A stretch of 64,000 bases of DNA from Paracoccaceae bacterium (GTDB lineage Bacteria > Pseudomonadota > Alphaproteobacteria > Rhodobacterales > Rhodobacteraceae). Below the pieces are notes generated by a model. That model did no database searches and was not told where the DNA came from. It was given only the letters and a program-made list of their open reading frames with translations. Both the position numbers and the translations under genes were made by a program. Shown in pieces: positions 63,687 to 64,000 of this stretch (within the stretch, counting starts at the first letter, position 1; every line of letters begins with the position of its first letter). The stretch spans positions 1-64,000 of the forward strand of contig CACPBQ010000007.1 in the NCBI GenBank assembly GCA_902632125.1. The letters are read 5' to 3'.

Positions 63687-64000
63687 ATGAATAAGACTAA
63701 ATCAGATCCAAATTATAAAGTTATCGCAGAAAATAGGCGTGCGCGATTTGATTATGCTATAGAAAACGATCTTGAATGTGGTGTTGTTTTGCTTGGATCT
63801 GAGGTAAAATCACTGCGAAATGGTGGTTCAAATATTGCCGAAAGTTATGCTCAAATTGAAAATGGCGAGCTGTGGCTGATAAATTCATATGTAGCGCCTT
63901 ATGAACAGGCAAAAAATTGGGGACACCAGGAACGTCGAAAGAGAAAGTTACTTGCGAACAAAAAAGAGTTATCTCGATTGTGGAATGATACCCAGCGTAA
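63687..64000 (+). CDS. smpB: SsrA-binding protein SmpB, 5' part
   Basis: Partner of tmRNA in ribosome rescue. The first 104 residues are present and the gene continues past the right edge. The family N terminus [17 protein letters not shown] is clear, then [25 protein letters not shown] and [19 protein letters not shown]. No tmRNA gene (ssrA) is seen in the window. The 120-base gap upstream has no gene. Confidence 0.95.
   Translation, partial: MNKTKSDPNYKVIAENRRARFDYAIENDLECGVVLLGSEVKSLRNGGSNIAESYAQIENGELWLINSYVAPYEQAKNWGHQERRKRKLLANKKELSRLWNDTQR

Overview
The window is a gene-dense, AT-rich piece (roughly 38-40% G+C by eye) of an alphaproteobacterial chromosome, most like the AT-rich marine Rhodobacterales. 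The assignment rests on gene content and order: a petP/petR-type MarR plus response-regulator pair next to ilvE and petABC; mce followed by the small DUF1467 membrane protein; the hslO-nudix-cca string next to a multidrug-type ABC exporter; and argG, rlmN and an IalB-family protein in a row. I see no rRNA, tRNA, insertion sequence, prophage, CRISPR array or replication origin. No stretch over about 300 bases lacks a gene. The largest gap (about 24.58-24.83 kb, 258 bases) holds only promoter-like AT-rich DNA and one palindrome.

Layout. 0-3.4 kb: the C-terminal part of a zinc-transport ZnuA, a small DUF6525-like protein, and a minus-strand operon of class III aminotransferase, crotonase-fold protein and a small unknown. 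3.6-15.7 kb: a catabolic and transport region with an EamA permease, choline-sulfatase BetC, a GMC (choline dehydrogenase-like) flavoenzyme, an enolase-superfamily enzyme, a DAO-type flavin oxidase and a PotD/A/B/C-like ABC importer on the plus strand, then a glutamine amidotransferase and a PhnZ-like HD-domain protein on the minus strand. It looks like uptake and oxidation of sulfated or quaternary amines and polyamine-like compounds. 15.8-18.6 kb: an MFS permease, an aquaporin-family channel and a PMT-like methyltransferase. 18.6-22.1 kb: a tightly packed minus-strand operon of glycosyltransferase, MTAN-like nucleosidase, spore-photoproduct-lyase-like radical SAM protein and SDR. 22.2-25.6 kb: PHP hydrolase, aldehyde dehydrogenase, SDR.

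25.7-41.7 kb is mostly housekeeping: carB, pabB-pabC, aspS, mce, DUF1467, nitroreductase, pip, ubiG, petR-petP, ilvE, a lipid A oxidase-like barrel protein and petABC (cytochrome bc1). 41.7-48.2 kb: DUF3726 and an unknown 557-residue protein diverge from an N-terminally shortened acyl-CoA-synthetase-like gene and an atypical thiolase, which run convergently into bioY-bioN-bioM (ECF biotin importer). 48.3-52 kb: two L,D-transpeptidases around a CAP-domain lipoprotein, and an ABC exporter. 52-64 kb: cca, nudix, hslO, nudix, SDR, ilvA, argG, rlmN, ialB, asparaginase, rluE-like, aminotransferase and the 5' part of smpB.

The best candidates for undescribed biology are: (1) the degenerate thiolase and short ANL-enzyme pair beside a biotin importer, echoing the BirA-controlled yhfUTS operon of Bacillus; (2) the nucleosidase plus SPL-like radical SAM operon, which keeps the SPL hydrogen-donor cysteine position in an organism that does not form spores; and (3) the PhnZ-like HD protein and KxR-type enolase-superfamily enzyme in the choline-sulfate region.
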